Below the pieces are notes generated by a model. It had not been told where the DNA came from and made no database searches. It worked only from the letters and a program-made list of their open reading frames with translations. Positions 35,872 to 46,049 of a stretch of DNA of 64,000 bases are shown one piece after another (position 1 is the stretch's first letter; every line of letters begins with the position of its first letter). A program made the translations under genes and the position numbers. This stretch comes from Chaetorhynchus papuensis (lineage: Eukaryota > Chordata > Aves > Passeriformes > Rhipiduridae). The DNA lies in NCBI GenBank assembly GCA_013396525.1, contig VWYX01001223.1:124001-188000 (forward strand), given 5' to 3'.

Positions 35872-36894
35872 ATGACCCACCTGCCCTACACCACCACAGC
35901 CTCTTCCAGCAACCCAGTCATGACCCAGAGCAACCAGAGCTGCTCCTCTCCCGACAACTCCTTCAAGAGCACCCTCTATGCCACCACCTACACCCTCATC
36001 TTCATCCCGGGGCTGCTGGCCAACAGCGCTGCCCTGTGGGTCCTGTGCCGCTTCATCAGCAAGAAGAGCAAAGCCGTCATCTTCATGATCAACCTGGCCG
36101 TGGCCGACCTGGCCCACGTCCTCTCACTGCCCCTGCGCATCTACTACTACATCAACCACAGCTGGCCCTTCGGGGATGTCCTGTGCTTGCTGTGCTTCTA
36201 CCTGAAGTACCTCAACATGTACGCCAGCATCTGCTTCCTCAGCTGCATCAGCATCCAGCGGTACTTCTTCCTGTACCACCCCTTCCGAGCCAAGGGCTGG
36301 AAGCGCCGCTATGACGTGGCCATCAGTGCCCTGGTCTGGCTTGTCGTGGGGGCTGCCTGCGTGCCCTTCCCCATCATGAGGAGCCACGGGATGGACAAAA
36401 ACACCAACTCCTGCTTTGCCGACCTGCAGGTGAAGCCGATCGACAGCAAGGTGGGCACGGTGCTGATGACCGCCACCGCTGAGCTCCTGGGCTTCGTGGG
36501 CCCACTCGTCATCATCTTATACTGCACTTGGAAAACAAGAGACTCCATCCGGGGCTTCCACATCCCGCAGGAAAACAGCTGGGAGAGGCAGAAGGCCCTC
36601 AGGATGGTTTCCATGTGTACCATTGTGTTCTGTGTGTGTTTTGCTCCCTACCACATCAACTTCTTCTTCTACATGTTGGTGAAGGAGAACGTCATCACCG
36701 ACTGCTTCCTGAGCACCGTCACGCTCTACACCCAGCCCTTCTGCCTGAGCCTCGCCAGCTTCGACTGCTGCTTGGATCCCATCATCTACTTCTTCATGAC
36801 TTCCGAGTTCCAGGAACAGATTTCCAGGCACAGCAGCATGGTCATCCGGAGCCGGCTCATGAGCAGAGAGAGCGCCTCGTCAATGAGGGAATGA
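35872..36894 (+). CDS. P2RY10: P2Y receptor family member 10 (lysophosphatidylserine receptor), first copy
   Basis: Encodes 340 residues (human P2RY10 has 339). I chose the ATG one base after a good acceptor, 'ttttcctctccacag|g' (AG 35869-35870). The frame stays open upstream to 35635, but that part is intronic in character and gives non-conserved sequence. N21 is a glycosylation sequon (NQS). TM1 is about 36-60, TM2 70-90, TM3 105-127, TM4 150-170, TM5 195-218, TM6 242-266 and TM7 282-306. C105 and C181 are the conserved disulfide pair. The DRY motif is QRY (Q129-Y131), as in mammalian P2RY10; TM6 has FAPYH and TM7 DPIIY. The tail RSRLMSRESASSMRE closely resembles the mammalian end. Known role: lysophosphatidylserine receptor of lymphoid and myeloid cells signalling through G12/13. 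Residues about 33-147 are nearly identical to the copy at 46050. Confidence 0.96.
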   Translation: MTHLPYTTTASSSNPVMTQSNQSCSSPDNSFKSTLYATTYTLIFIPGLLANSAALWVLCRFISKKSKAVIFMINLAVADLAHVLSLPLRIYYYINHSWPFGDVLCLLCFYLKYLNMYASICFLSCISIQRYFFLYHPFRAKGWKRRYDVAISALVWLVVGAACVPFPIMRSHGMDKNTNSCFADLQVKPIDSKVGTVLMTATAELLGFVGPLVIILYCTWKTRDSIRGFHIPQENSWERQKALRMVSMCTIVFCVCFAPYHINFFFYMLVKENVITDCFLSTVTLYTQPFCLSLASFDCCLDPIIYFFMTSEFQEQISRHSSMVIRSRLMSRESASSMRE

Positions 36895-38445
36895 CAAGAA
36901 AGCCACTTGGAAAAAAAATGAAGGTATTTCATAAGAAATCTGAGACTGGTCTGGGATACTCCATTACCAACTCTGTTGTAGAAGATCCTGCAGGTTTATC
37001 CAGGGGAACTCTGTGAGAGTGGAATTTTTTCAGTATATAGAAGATAAAACTCTGTCTAAGACTGGTATGTTGGAATCTGGTGAGTGACCCAGTTGGTGTG
37101 ACTGTCCCCCCACTGTGCTACCCCCACCTGAGCTTGCTGGACTAGAAAATACACAGGAGGGAGTGACAAAACTTTTAGTGGGAAATGGTGGAGAAGTCCC
37201 AGAGTTTTCTTCTATTTTCCCAGTTCCAGGCTCTGTGATCAAGCCAGAGACAATCCCACATCCATACACTGACATCTGCTGAAGGATCTTCTCTGGGAAA
37301 ACCACACAAGGACCTGAAACTGGCCAGTGGCAACCAAGGGACACTGTGGTGTGCGCAGTGGTGGCTGTGGACAGGTGAAGGTGTGCAGCTGGTTTCCATG
37401 TGCTCCTGGGTTCAGCGCATCCCACCGGTCACCAGTGACCTCTGTTCCCCCTTTCCTCCCTCCCCCTCCCGCTCTGCTCCTCCTTTTCCTCCTCACCCAG
37501 CTCTGCTTGCTCCCTGATTGCTGACACATCCCAGAATTTGCACCCGCAGCTGGTGCGAAACCCTCTGCAAGACAAATTCTCCTCAAACATCCAGAGAGTG
37601 GCACCTTCCCTTGCTCCCGGTGACCTTCCACCCCTCCAAGCTGGCAAAGGGAACATGGGCAGGTGGCTTTTGCCTTTGGACCCCTTGGGGCAGGACCATG
37701 GTGGTCCTGGGGTCAGTGCAGATGGGTTTGATGGTGCTGGTGGTACCTCACTCTCTTCTGTGTGTGGTCCAGAGGTACCTGAGATGAATCTGCTCCAAAA
37801 AAGCGCAGCTTTAAAAAAGAGAGGATTCCTTTGCCAAGGTGATTTCACTGATAGAGCAGAAGTTACATTCATAAATTATTGTGATGTTTTTCCACCAGGT
37901 CCTTCGTGATTCTAATGTTTACATATTTAGGTAGCTATGCAAAGCAGCGACAAGGAAGGATTAATTTACTCCTTTTTTTTAATTAGTTACAGCTCTTCAG
38001 CCGAGTCCACCCACTCTGTGACTTCAAGGGTATCTCGTGATACCTGGGGATGGATTTGGCTGAACAGTCACCAGTTTATTGCCTTTGGAAATGTATTTTC
38101 AAAAGAATGTGAACAATTTGTACAGTCTTGCAACAAAACCAGAAGAAATACCAGAAACCAGTGTATTTTAACTCCAACCACTCAATTCCACTGAGTTACA
38201 TCTCAGCTCAGCCAAATATTTCCTGTATATTGTGTTTTCCCACTTCTCTGTTTTACAAAAAAAATGGGGAAAAGCCAAGAATTAAGGTTTAAACATCCAT
38301 TTCCCTGGAGTTTCTCTAAAAGGCAACGACACCGATTAAACACAATAAGCTCTCATAGTTCTCCTCCCAGGTGTGAGAAGATGATTTAGGGCTGAGTAGG
38401 ATGCGCTGGAGTCGATGGAAATGTTCTCTCTGATGTCACTGGCAC

Positions 38446-38451
38446 AATAAA
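38446..38451 (+). promoter_or_regulatory. Candidate poly(A) signal AATAAA, proximal, first P2RY10 gene
   Basis: Consensus hexamer in 'ggcacaataaatc', about 1.55 kb after the stop. It is the first AATAAA after the CDS that I found. Confidence 0.4.
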
Positions 38452-38779
38452 TCTTTACACTCTGCAAGGAATCCCTTCCCAAAGGGGTGGCTGCTCACGG
38501 ACAGAGTTAACCTCACACAGTTCAATTGTTGTACCAGTTCAGCAGTCTCTCATAAGCTACACTCTGTATAAAGTTGTCAGGGCATCAGACTTCAGTTTCA
38601 GTGCTTGTTTTGAGGATTTTTATAGACCTTGCTCAGCCACCACATGACTGGGAGCTGTTTCCTGTCCCTTCACTTTCGCACCCCTCTCCCTCGATCAGGT
38701 GAAAACAAGCTGAGGGCACTTACGGGAACTCCGTAGCTCGTTCTGTGGGTTTTACTTCCCAAGAACTGATGCTCAAAAA

Positions 38780-38785
38780 AATAAA
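38780..38785 (+). promoter_or_regulatory. Candidate poly(A) signal AATAAA, distal, first P2RY10 gene
   Basis: Hexamer in 'aaaaataaaggctg', followed by the T/G-rich 'gctgttttgc' and later 'gagttttgtagcc', a plausible downstream element. Confidence 0.4.
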
Positions 38786-38843
38786 GGCTGTTTTGCAAAC
38801 ATCAGCTGAGTTTTGTAGCCATCACTGGTACCTGGAAAAGTGC

Positions 38844-38886
38844 TTGGGATCAGCTCCTCCTGGGATCAGCTCCTCCTGGGATCAGG
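38844..38886. repeat. 16-bp short tandem repeat, 2.6 copies
   Basis: The unit 'tgggatcagctcctcc' occurs twice perfectly, then starts a third time ('tgggatcag'). Confidence 0.9.
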
Positions 38887-41522
38887 GTTCAAGTGATGGA
38901 GTGCAACTTTTATTATTTTTAACAGGTTTGTTGCTTGTTTTCACTCTGAATAGTGGTTATTTATTTCGTTTTTAAACCTGCCACACTTATGTTAGATTTA
39001 GGAGCACTTTGAGGATGGGAAGGTGTCCTGGATAGTGGAAGTGGACATGGCATGGGAACACCAGCTCCAGCTCCTGAGTGTCCAGGAGGGACAGTGGCTC
39101 TCCTGCCCATAACCTTAGCATGGATTTGGTGTCTCCATCAGGGATAACGTTTTCCATCTCCAGGATGGCATCCCCAAGCACCTCCGCTGCCCCCATTTTC
39201 CTGCCTCACTCACCCTCTGAAGTCCCTCAGGCTCCCCAAAATGCTCCCTTTCCATACTGCAGCCCCAGCCTGTGAGGAAAGGTCACACACTCAACACTTC
39301 CAGTCCTGTGGTGTGCAGGGGACCAGACAACTCCAACGAAAGCTCTCTTCTGGTGTGGGGGAAAGTGCCCTGGGTTTGAGTGGGGCAGAGCTAAACCACC
39401 TCTGTGGGGTTCAGCTGCCAGGTGGGATTAAACCACCAGAGAAAGTCAGTCAGGCTGGGCCAGCCTGGAGAGCAACAGCTCAGAACAAAGAGAGATCAGG
39501 GAAATTCTGCACTTTTCCCAAAGTCCAAGATGATCCATTTGGCCTCCACAAACCCCAAAGTCTTTAGTTCAGGCCTTCCAAAACCTCAGCATGCATCTCA
39601 AGAGAAGAACAGGCATTGCAGTGAAGAGGAGAGTGTTCCAGCTGCCTTCCCAGCTGGCTGGTGCTGGATCTGACCCAGGCCCTGGGCTGCAGGGGCTGCT
39701 TTGCCTCACACAGTCAGAGGCACAACAAGCCTGGCTCAGGTTCCTGTAATTCACCCCATTTCCTGTGACCAAAAAACATGTTTATTATTTTGACAAGAGG
39801 AAATATAATTTCATGATGTTGCTCCTGGATTATCTCTCGTGCTGGTCCTGCTGCTCAGACTCACCAGAAGAAAAAGACTTTTCCTCCTTCTTGGGCAGAC
39901 ACAAAAAAGCTGTTTTAACAGGAACGCCACAGAAAGGCAGAGTCCAACCAAATCAAGAGGTTGGGTACAGCTCCACAGGTGTGTGAAAAATGGATCTGAA
40001 GGGCTCCTGGGGCTGGAGCATCTCATCCCTCCATCCTGAAGGGAACTGCTCAGGATGGAGACGTGGTGAGGTCTCCAAGCCACCTGCACTGGCACAGTGC
40101 CCATCCCCAAGGCACAGGCCTGGGCAAACACCTTTCTTTTCCTCTAGAACGTGAGCCATTCACCTTTTAGCAAAAGCAAATGTGTTTCTCTGCGGTGCTA
40201 CCCCATCCTAACCAGGAGCAGAGGTCTGGTATCTCCTCTCCTGCTTGATAGGGACCTCCTGTGCATGACAACAAACATACTCGGAAGGAACTCCCGAGGG
40301 GTTTAAAGCCTTTCTGCAGCTTCAGGCTCTGAGCTGTTGGATCTTGCAGTACCTCTTGCTTCCCTTAAATGAAAGTACCAGCTCTCTGCCCAGAGGAAAA
40401 ACAAAATATGCTGGAAATGCAGGATACTGACTCCACAGCCAGTTCGAAACCATGAAACCACTTTGTCACACTTAAAAGATTTTGGGGATGACTGGTGCAT
40501 TTTAACCAAAAATGCTGTGGCTGTGGATTAGATGAAGGCTTAGCCCAAAAAGTAAGGGAGGGATTGACAATTGTTTGCTGTAAAATAAAACAGAGCTTCC
40601 CAAAATGCTGTCCCTGCAGAGAGCTCTGTGTGACAGTGAGAGGGACAATGAGCTGGGGGCTCCTCCGGCCCTGCTCAGCTCCCTGCACAAGGGTGAAGCT
40701 GCTTTGTGTGAACAAACCTCCTCCTCCCCCTGCTTTTCACACATCCTTCAGGTGCATCCTGTCAGATATTCTCAATGCTGGGCGCTGGAGAGATGCTGAT
40801 CATCTGCGTTTGGCCTCCTGCCCACAGGATACCAGGCTGCAGGAGAAGAGACCTTTGTCTGGAGGCCCTAGATAAAGTCTCACAGTTATTTAAAAAGCTA
40901 TTTAAAAGTTCCTTTGTGCCTTCTGCCTTTGAAAGCAGAACGTTGCCAAGTGTGAAAGGCACGTTAGTGTTGGGGATGAGCCAGTGAAACAGAAATGCTA
41001 AACAAAAACGTGCCCAAGTTGAAAGAAGAAGGGAGAGGTTGATCCCTGTGTGTTGAAGGATGAGCCTTGAGGTTTGTCAGTCCCTCAGATTTCCATGGCC
41101 AGGAATGTTGTGATCTTCTGCAAAAGTTGTTCAAAAAGCCAAGGAGCAGAGGAAGGGCTCAGCTTGGTTAAAAACCCCTCGCTTGGGTCTGACATCCACT
41201 GGTCTCTCCTTCCCCAGCAGCACAGCTGGAAACAAACACCTAAAAATAGCGCTCAGGGATGGCTGGATATGCTGCTGCAGACACAGAAATAGGATGTCCC
41301 AGGCAGGATATCCTGATAAAACAGCCCCTTCACTCTGGGATTAACCTCTGCCCTCTGGAGAGGGACGGGGCACCGTGCCAGCCTCCCTTCTGTGGTCTCT
41401 GAACGCTCCACAAACACACGAGCGCCGCTCCTTCTTCCCAGGACTAGCACAGGAAGAAAACCGGGAGTGATAAACAGCTCCTGCATGTCCCAAACCCTAT
41501 GAGATGAGAGCCATGGGGATTT
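38887..41522. other. Intergenic between the two P2RY10 copies, no gene seen
   Basis: Non-coding. No domain in any frame and no named repeat. Confidence 0.5.
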
Positions 41523-41688
41523 AGGGTGCCCAGAGAAGCTGTGGCTGCCCCATCCCTGGAAGTGTCCAAGGCTGGATAGGGCTTGGAACAACCTGGGATA
41601 GCGGGAGGTGTCCGTGCCCACGGCAGGGGTGCTGGAATCAGAGAGTCTTTAAGGTCCCCAATCCAAATCACTCTCAGATTCCATGATT
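41523..41688 (+). repeat. CR1 LINE fragment, 3' end
   Basis: Sense-oriented: 'gggtgcccagagaagctgtg', 'atccctggaagtgtccaagg', 'gggataggg...ggaggtgtccg'-type sequence, ending 'cactctcagattccatga'. It is more diverged than the copies at 29065 and 35336, with internal small deletions. Confidence 0.88.
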
Positions 41689-42379
41689 TCTTGGCACAAG
41701 GAGATCTGGCAGCTGAGTGGGTGGCAGAGCTCTGGTGCACTCCTGATCCCAGCCCCTGAGCTGGTAACTGAAGTTTATAAGAGCTTCCTCCTTTTGTTTC
41801 TCTTCCACCATTCTGTTCCTGTTAATTTTGTGAGCTCACAGAACCATTTTCAGAAAATAGGGTAAGAATATTTCTATTTTTACATCACCTCCAGGAAGGG
41901 AAAGTTGCCAACAGCCAAATTATCTGTCCAAGCCCTGGGCCGTGAGCTGTGACCCTGGATATCAGGTAAAACTGCTCAGCTGGAAAAGAGGCAGCTCAGA
42001 AGAAGTCACACCACTTTTCAGCCACGCAGGAAGGAGGTCACACTCAGCAGGCAGAAAACCAGCTAAAAACTCTATATATGTGTATAGATATAGGAAAGGA
42101 ATTAAAGGAGACAAAAAGAGAAAGATCAGGAATGATGCACATCACGGTTCCTTTAAACAAGAGTATTTTGGGAAATTCTCCACCTTAAACCATCACATTA
42201 TTTCAGGAATAAAGTCCAAACCCTCCAGCTTTAGCCTGCAGCCTTGATAGTCTGAGGCTAACCAAGCTTCCAAGAAAATGAGGGAAAATTACTCCCTTCC
42301 AGTAACTTACACTGGCAGAGTGCTCGGCTTTCCTTCAGCGAGCGCTTATTGGGAGGTTGCTTCTGTATTTTACAGCTCT
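41689..42379. other. Intergenic, no gene seen
   Basis: Non-coding sequence directly 5' of the CpG-rich stretch at 42380. Confidence 0.45.
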
Positions 42380-42800
42380 TCCCAGGCACAGTGACCGTGG
42401 AGAGCAGCAGGAGCAGCCGGAGGGAAGGGCACCATCCCCTCCCACAGCCCCTGTGCCCAGAGGCGACAGAAATCCGCGGTCTCCATCCCTGGGCACTGGC
42501 ACTCCCCTTTCCATCATTAACTGCACACGCTTGGTGTGGAGAAGAGAAACAAAATACGGGATTTCCGTTCTCCAGCCGCTGGACCGGGCTGCAGATGCAG
42601 GCGGGATTCCAGCGCTCCGAAAACATGTGGAAGTTAAGCGAGGAGGCGCTGGGACTGCGGAGAAAATCAGTGGGAAATAAAAGCAGGACGCTGGCTGCTC
42701 CTGCTCCCTAGCACGGCTATGACCCCCCCGGAGCATGGGAAGCACAGGAAGGTGAGTGGCACTTCTGCTCTTTTCTTCAGGGGACTGAAACCGGCGCAAT
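42380..42800 (+). promoter_or_regulatory. CpG-rich candidate promoter and first exon of the second P2RY10-like gene
   Basis: A CpG cluster (about 42390-42800, for example 'gctccgaaaac', 'gcgaggaggcgctggg', 'cacggctatgacc') leads to a perfect donor, 'acaggaag|gtgagt', with GT at 42752-42753. ETS-like cores occur on either strand (TTCCG near 42562, GGAAGT near 42628). I infer a non-coding first exon ending at 42751, 3.3 kb upstream of the coding exon. The frames through it begin with ATG but are not conserved-looking. Confidence 0.42.
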
Positions 42801-44268
42801 TTTAGCAACTTTATCAGCTCTTCAAGAGATGATATCGGGCAGTAGCTGGTGCAACATCCTCAGCCGCTTCTGCTGTGCCCACAGATTTGTCTCCGAGGGT
42901 GGGTGAGGGGAGTTGGTGCCTAGGGCAGGCTGTGGTGTGGGGGAGGACGTGGGGAGAGGCTGTTTTAGCCAAAAAACCCCAATTTTGTCCTTTCTGACAG
43001 AGGCTGCCGTAAGCGACCAGCTCTATTTACGCATTTCCTATTAGTGCCTAGATTAAACAAACAAAATCATTGCTTACAGTGCCAGAGAACTCCGCTACTT
43101 TTTTTTAGATTTTTTTTCAAGCCATAAGTGGATTTTTATTTTTTTTTAAATTTTTTTCCCAAGCCTGCTTTTCCCACCAGAGCTCCCAGCACAGAAGGCA
43201 GGCAGCTCTGCCCCCATCCCCCAGCTTGGAGGGCTCTCTCCAGCCGTGCCTGGAGTTCAGCTTCAGCCTGGGTTGTCCAAGCAGCCCATGGAAAAGATGA
43301 GGGCGAGTTTGCCCATGGATCGGGAGCAGTGAATGCAGGAACACGCCGGTGGTGTGGGGCTGGGTGGGGCACAGGCTGATTCACAGGAGCCGGGCGGTTT
43401 CCAGCACTGACAGCCACATTCGCCTCCAGGAACAGACACGGCTCCAACACACTCCAAAAACCAACCCCGGGTGCTCCAAGAGCTGCCTTGGCCTCCTAAT
43501 TAATTGCAGACTTATTTGATGTTTAATGAATGGTGGGGCTGGATCCACAGCCAGTGCTCTGACACCTCGGGCACTGATATTGGGCTCCCGTCTGGAATTT
43601 CATCTGATCAAAGCTCAGCTTTGCCAAAAAAAACCCCACTCCCTGCTCCTGCCTGTATTTAAATCCATGCATGGATGAAATGGGAAAATAATCAAGGAAT
43701 GGCAGGAATATTTTATTTATAAAATATTTAAAAATTTAGGATTTATAAAGTCGCTGCACAAAACTCTGTCTGGAGACCACAGGAGCGTCTCTGTCCTGAC
43801 ACCACCAGCAGAGCAGGGGGAAGCTGGAGGGACTTGGGGCAAAGGGAAAACTGGAAAACAATAAAACATTTACAACTCCACCTTCCCAGGAATTGTTGTA
43901 GGGAACAAGCCTGGCCTGACCCCAGCCCAGGGTGGGGCTCTCTGCTGCTTTCCTGCCCGTGCCCTCCAAAGCGCTGCCACCCAAAGCTGGGTCGGGTACC
44001 AGGAGTGCCACCCGGCCCTCCCGCCAGGAACAGGCACTCCTGTGCTCCCAGGGAAAGTCAAAAACATGGAAAAAGCCAGCAGGGAGGCTCCCCATGGAAG
44101 AGGTGTAGGATCTAGGCTGAGTTGCTTGGCAGGGACCCCGGGGGCTCTGTGACCCTTGCCATGGGCCCACACCAAGTGCCACCTCTGTCACTGGACAGCT
44201 GTGACGAGAGCTGGGAACAGCTGCATTCCCCACGCTCCCCGACAGTTTTCCCTCTCTGTGTCCTGCAG
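42801..44268. other. Inferred intron of the second P2RY10-like gene, nothing else seen
   Basis: Contains T-rich tracts at about 43099-43160. No gene or repeat that I can name. Confidence 0.4.
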
Positions 44269-44355
44269 GGATGTGAAGACAAGTCCTGCCAGCCCTTTCC
44301 CAGGCTCCACAGACCGAGTGCAAAGGGCACAAGTCCCTCATGGGATTTCAGGCAG
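44269..44355 (+). other. Candidate non-coding middle exon of the second P2RY10-like gene
   Basis: It is bounded by an excellent acceptor, 'ttttccctctctgtgtcctgcag' in two parts (AG at 44267-44268), and a strong donor, 'caggcag|gtgagg' (GT at 44356-44357), giving 87 nt. The acceptor's long pyrimidine tract is the best in the 42800-45900 interval. The role as a 5'UTR exon is inferred from position and strand. Confidence 0.38.
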
Positions 44356-45942
44356 GTGAGGAGCACGGGGACACTGCCGGGACCAAGGAGCTGTTTCCCA
44401 GTATTCCCTGAGCACAGATATCGCCTCTTCCCTGCCTTTCCCAACTCAGAGGAGCAATCACAAACCTCTGGCACAGTCAGCAGCCGAGAGGGGCCTTCAC
44501 CCAACAGCCGCAGTTCTGCTCCAGCCTGGCTTTGCTTGCAGCCAAAGCCTGGAAAAACAAGGAAAAGCCAGAAGGTGGTTTGGGAAGGGCTCAGTTTGGA
44601 AAGCAGGGTGAGAGCACTGACCCTCCTCACATCAGAGCTGAGCAGGGGGGGCAGCCAGCCAAGAGGCCAGGGCTGTATTTTAGATGTTTTATCTGCACAT
44701 AAAAATATGAAATATCTAAAATAATGGTTTCCTCCTGAGCCTGAAAACGTGGTAACCCCACCAAAGAGCTGCCCAGGCGAGGAGGAGCAGGATGGAGGAG
44801 ACTTCATCCTGTACCTTGAAGCATTGGAATAGATTCGCTCCTGGAAATTCATCCCTGTGACAAACTCTGGCTCAGGGCTCTGGGAAACAGCACCGTGGCT
44901 GCTTCTTAATTAATTACCACTGCTGAGGGGCTGGGTGACAGTCACAGGAGGTGCTGAGGGCTCTGCCAGCCCCAGCTCCAGGCAGGGAAGGGCAGAGCAG
45001 GCTGCCCACCCCTCACAGGCTCCATTTCCAAGGGGAAAATCCCACTGTTTGTTACAGACGATGCTGCAGCCCCTGGGTTTGTATCCTGCTGCTGCCAAAT
45101 CCCCTCTTCCCAAAAGACCAGACTGTTTCCCATGGGATCTGCTCATGAATGGCAAAATCCACCCCCTCTCCAGAGAGCAGCAGGAGCACCTGAACTCTGC
45201 ATGACCCGCTAATAAATCCCCTCAGCACTGTGTGAGCTGGGATCGGTAAATGGAGGAGAAGAATTTCTACTTTAACTAGAAGGGAGGTGTATTTATCTTC
45301 CTGCATGTCCTGAGCAGTTGCTGAGGGATAATTCCTGCTGCTGAGGGATAATTCCTGCTGCTCCAGCACGATGCCTGCACAATGTGCCGGGAGTGCCGGA
45401 ATTGAGTTAGCAGGACCAGCAGAGCAACTGGCGTGTGTTTGGCCAGTTATTAACTTATAAATCCAGCCTTAACTCTGGAGCCAGAGCTGATGGATCTGTC
45501 TGCAGCTCTCCCCAGCCTCAGCTGCCTGGGATGTTAATTACTGCCTTTGCTGCCGATTCACATCAGATCCCTGCACGGATCTGCAAAGACAGTGCCTAAA
45601 TCCATTTCAAATCCCTATTTATTTACAGTCCAGCTGAAATTGCTCATAGATGTAGAGCACCAATTTGACAGAGTGTGACGGAAAACTTGATGAAATAAGA
45701 GTGGTCCTGGAAAACGCGGGAGCTGCAGAAGCTCTGTGGCAATAAAGGGAGGGATGTTACAGAGCTCAGTAACATCAGTTACTGTTCACTGTAATTGGGG
45801 CATCTCACGAGATCCCACAGAGCACCTCTGCAAGGAGTGGGTGGAGGATGCCTGGAATCGCTCCCTGGGAGCGGGGTAAGCCTTCCCCACGCTCACACTG
45901 ACTTGCACACACACCCACACACATCTTACTCTTCTGTCCTAG
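44356..45942. other. Inferred intron of the second P2RY10-like gene
   Basis: Non-coding apart from a perfect two-copy 20-bp duplication at 45321-45360. No domain in any frame. Confidence 0.4.
45321..45360. repeat. Perfect 20-bp direct duplication, 2 copies
   Basis: The unit 'ctgagggataattcctgctg' is repeated twice head to tail with no mismatch, so it is recent. Confidence 0.95.
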
Positions 45943-46049
45943 AGTGCATTTACTCCATGGAGACATTTTGGCTTTACAGCATCTTTTTACCCACTCCAGA
46001 TCCCCTCCCCCTGCCGTGACCGCCCCATGAGCGAAGAGACCCGGCCAGG
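45943..46049 (+). other. Probable 5'UTR part of the second P2RY10-like coding exon
   Basis: It starts after a strong acceptor, 'cttactcttctgtcctag' (AG at 45941-45942), and runs to the ATG at 46050. An in-frame TGA at 46017-46019 lies between them, which fixes the coding start downstream. An earlier out-of-frame ATG at 46027 (atgagcg) overlaps the start. Confidence 0.5.

Larger units (their letters stand above)
36895..38800 (+). other. P2RY10: Probable 3' untranslated region of the first P2RY10 gene
   Basis: Non-coding sequence from the TGA to the last of two poly(A) signals. It is fairly A/T-rich towards the end and contains no repeat I recognise. Its extent is inferred. Confidence 0.45.

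Noticed and set aside
35200..36117. 305-codon minus-strand open frame
   Set aside because: It runs through a CR1 fragment and opposite the P2RY10 coding exon. No domain, and the two parts are unrelated.
44122..44852. Overlapping 200-codon + frame and 246-codon minus frame
   Set aside because: Mutually exclusive, no domain; the + frame crosses the candidate 87-nt exon and its splice sites in a non-conserved manner.
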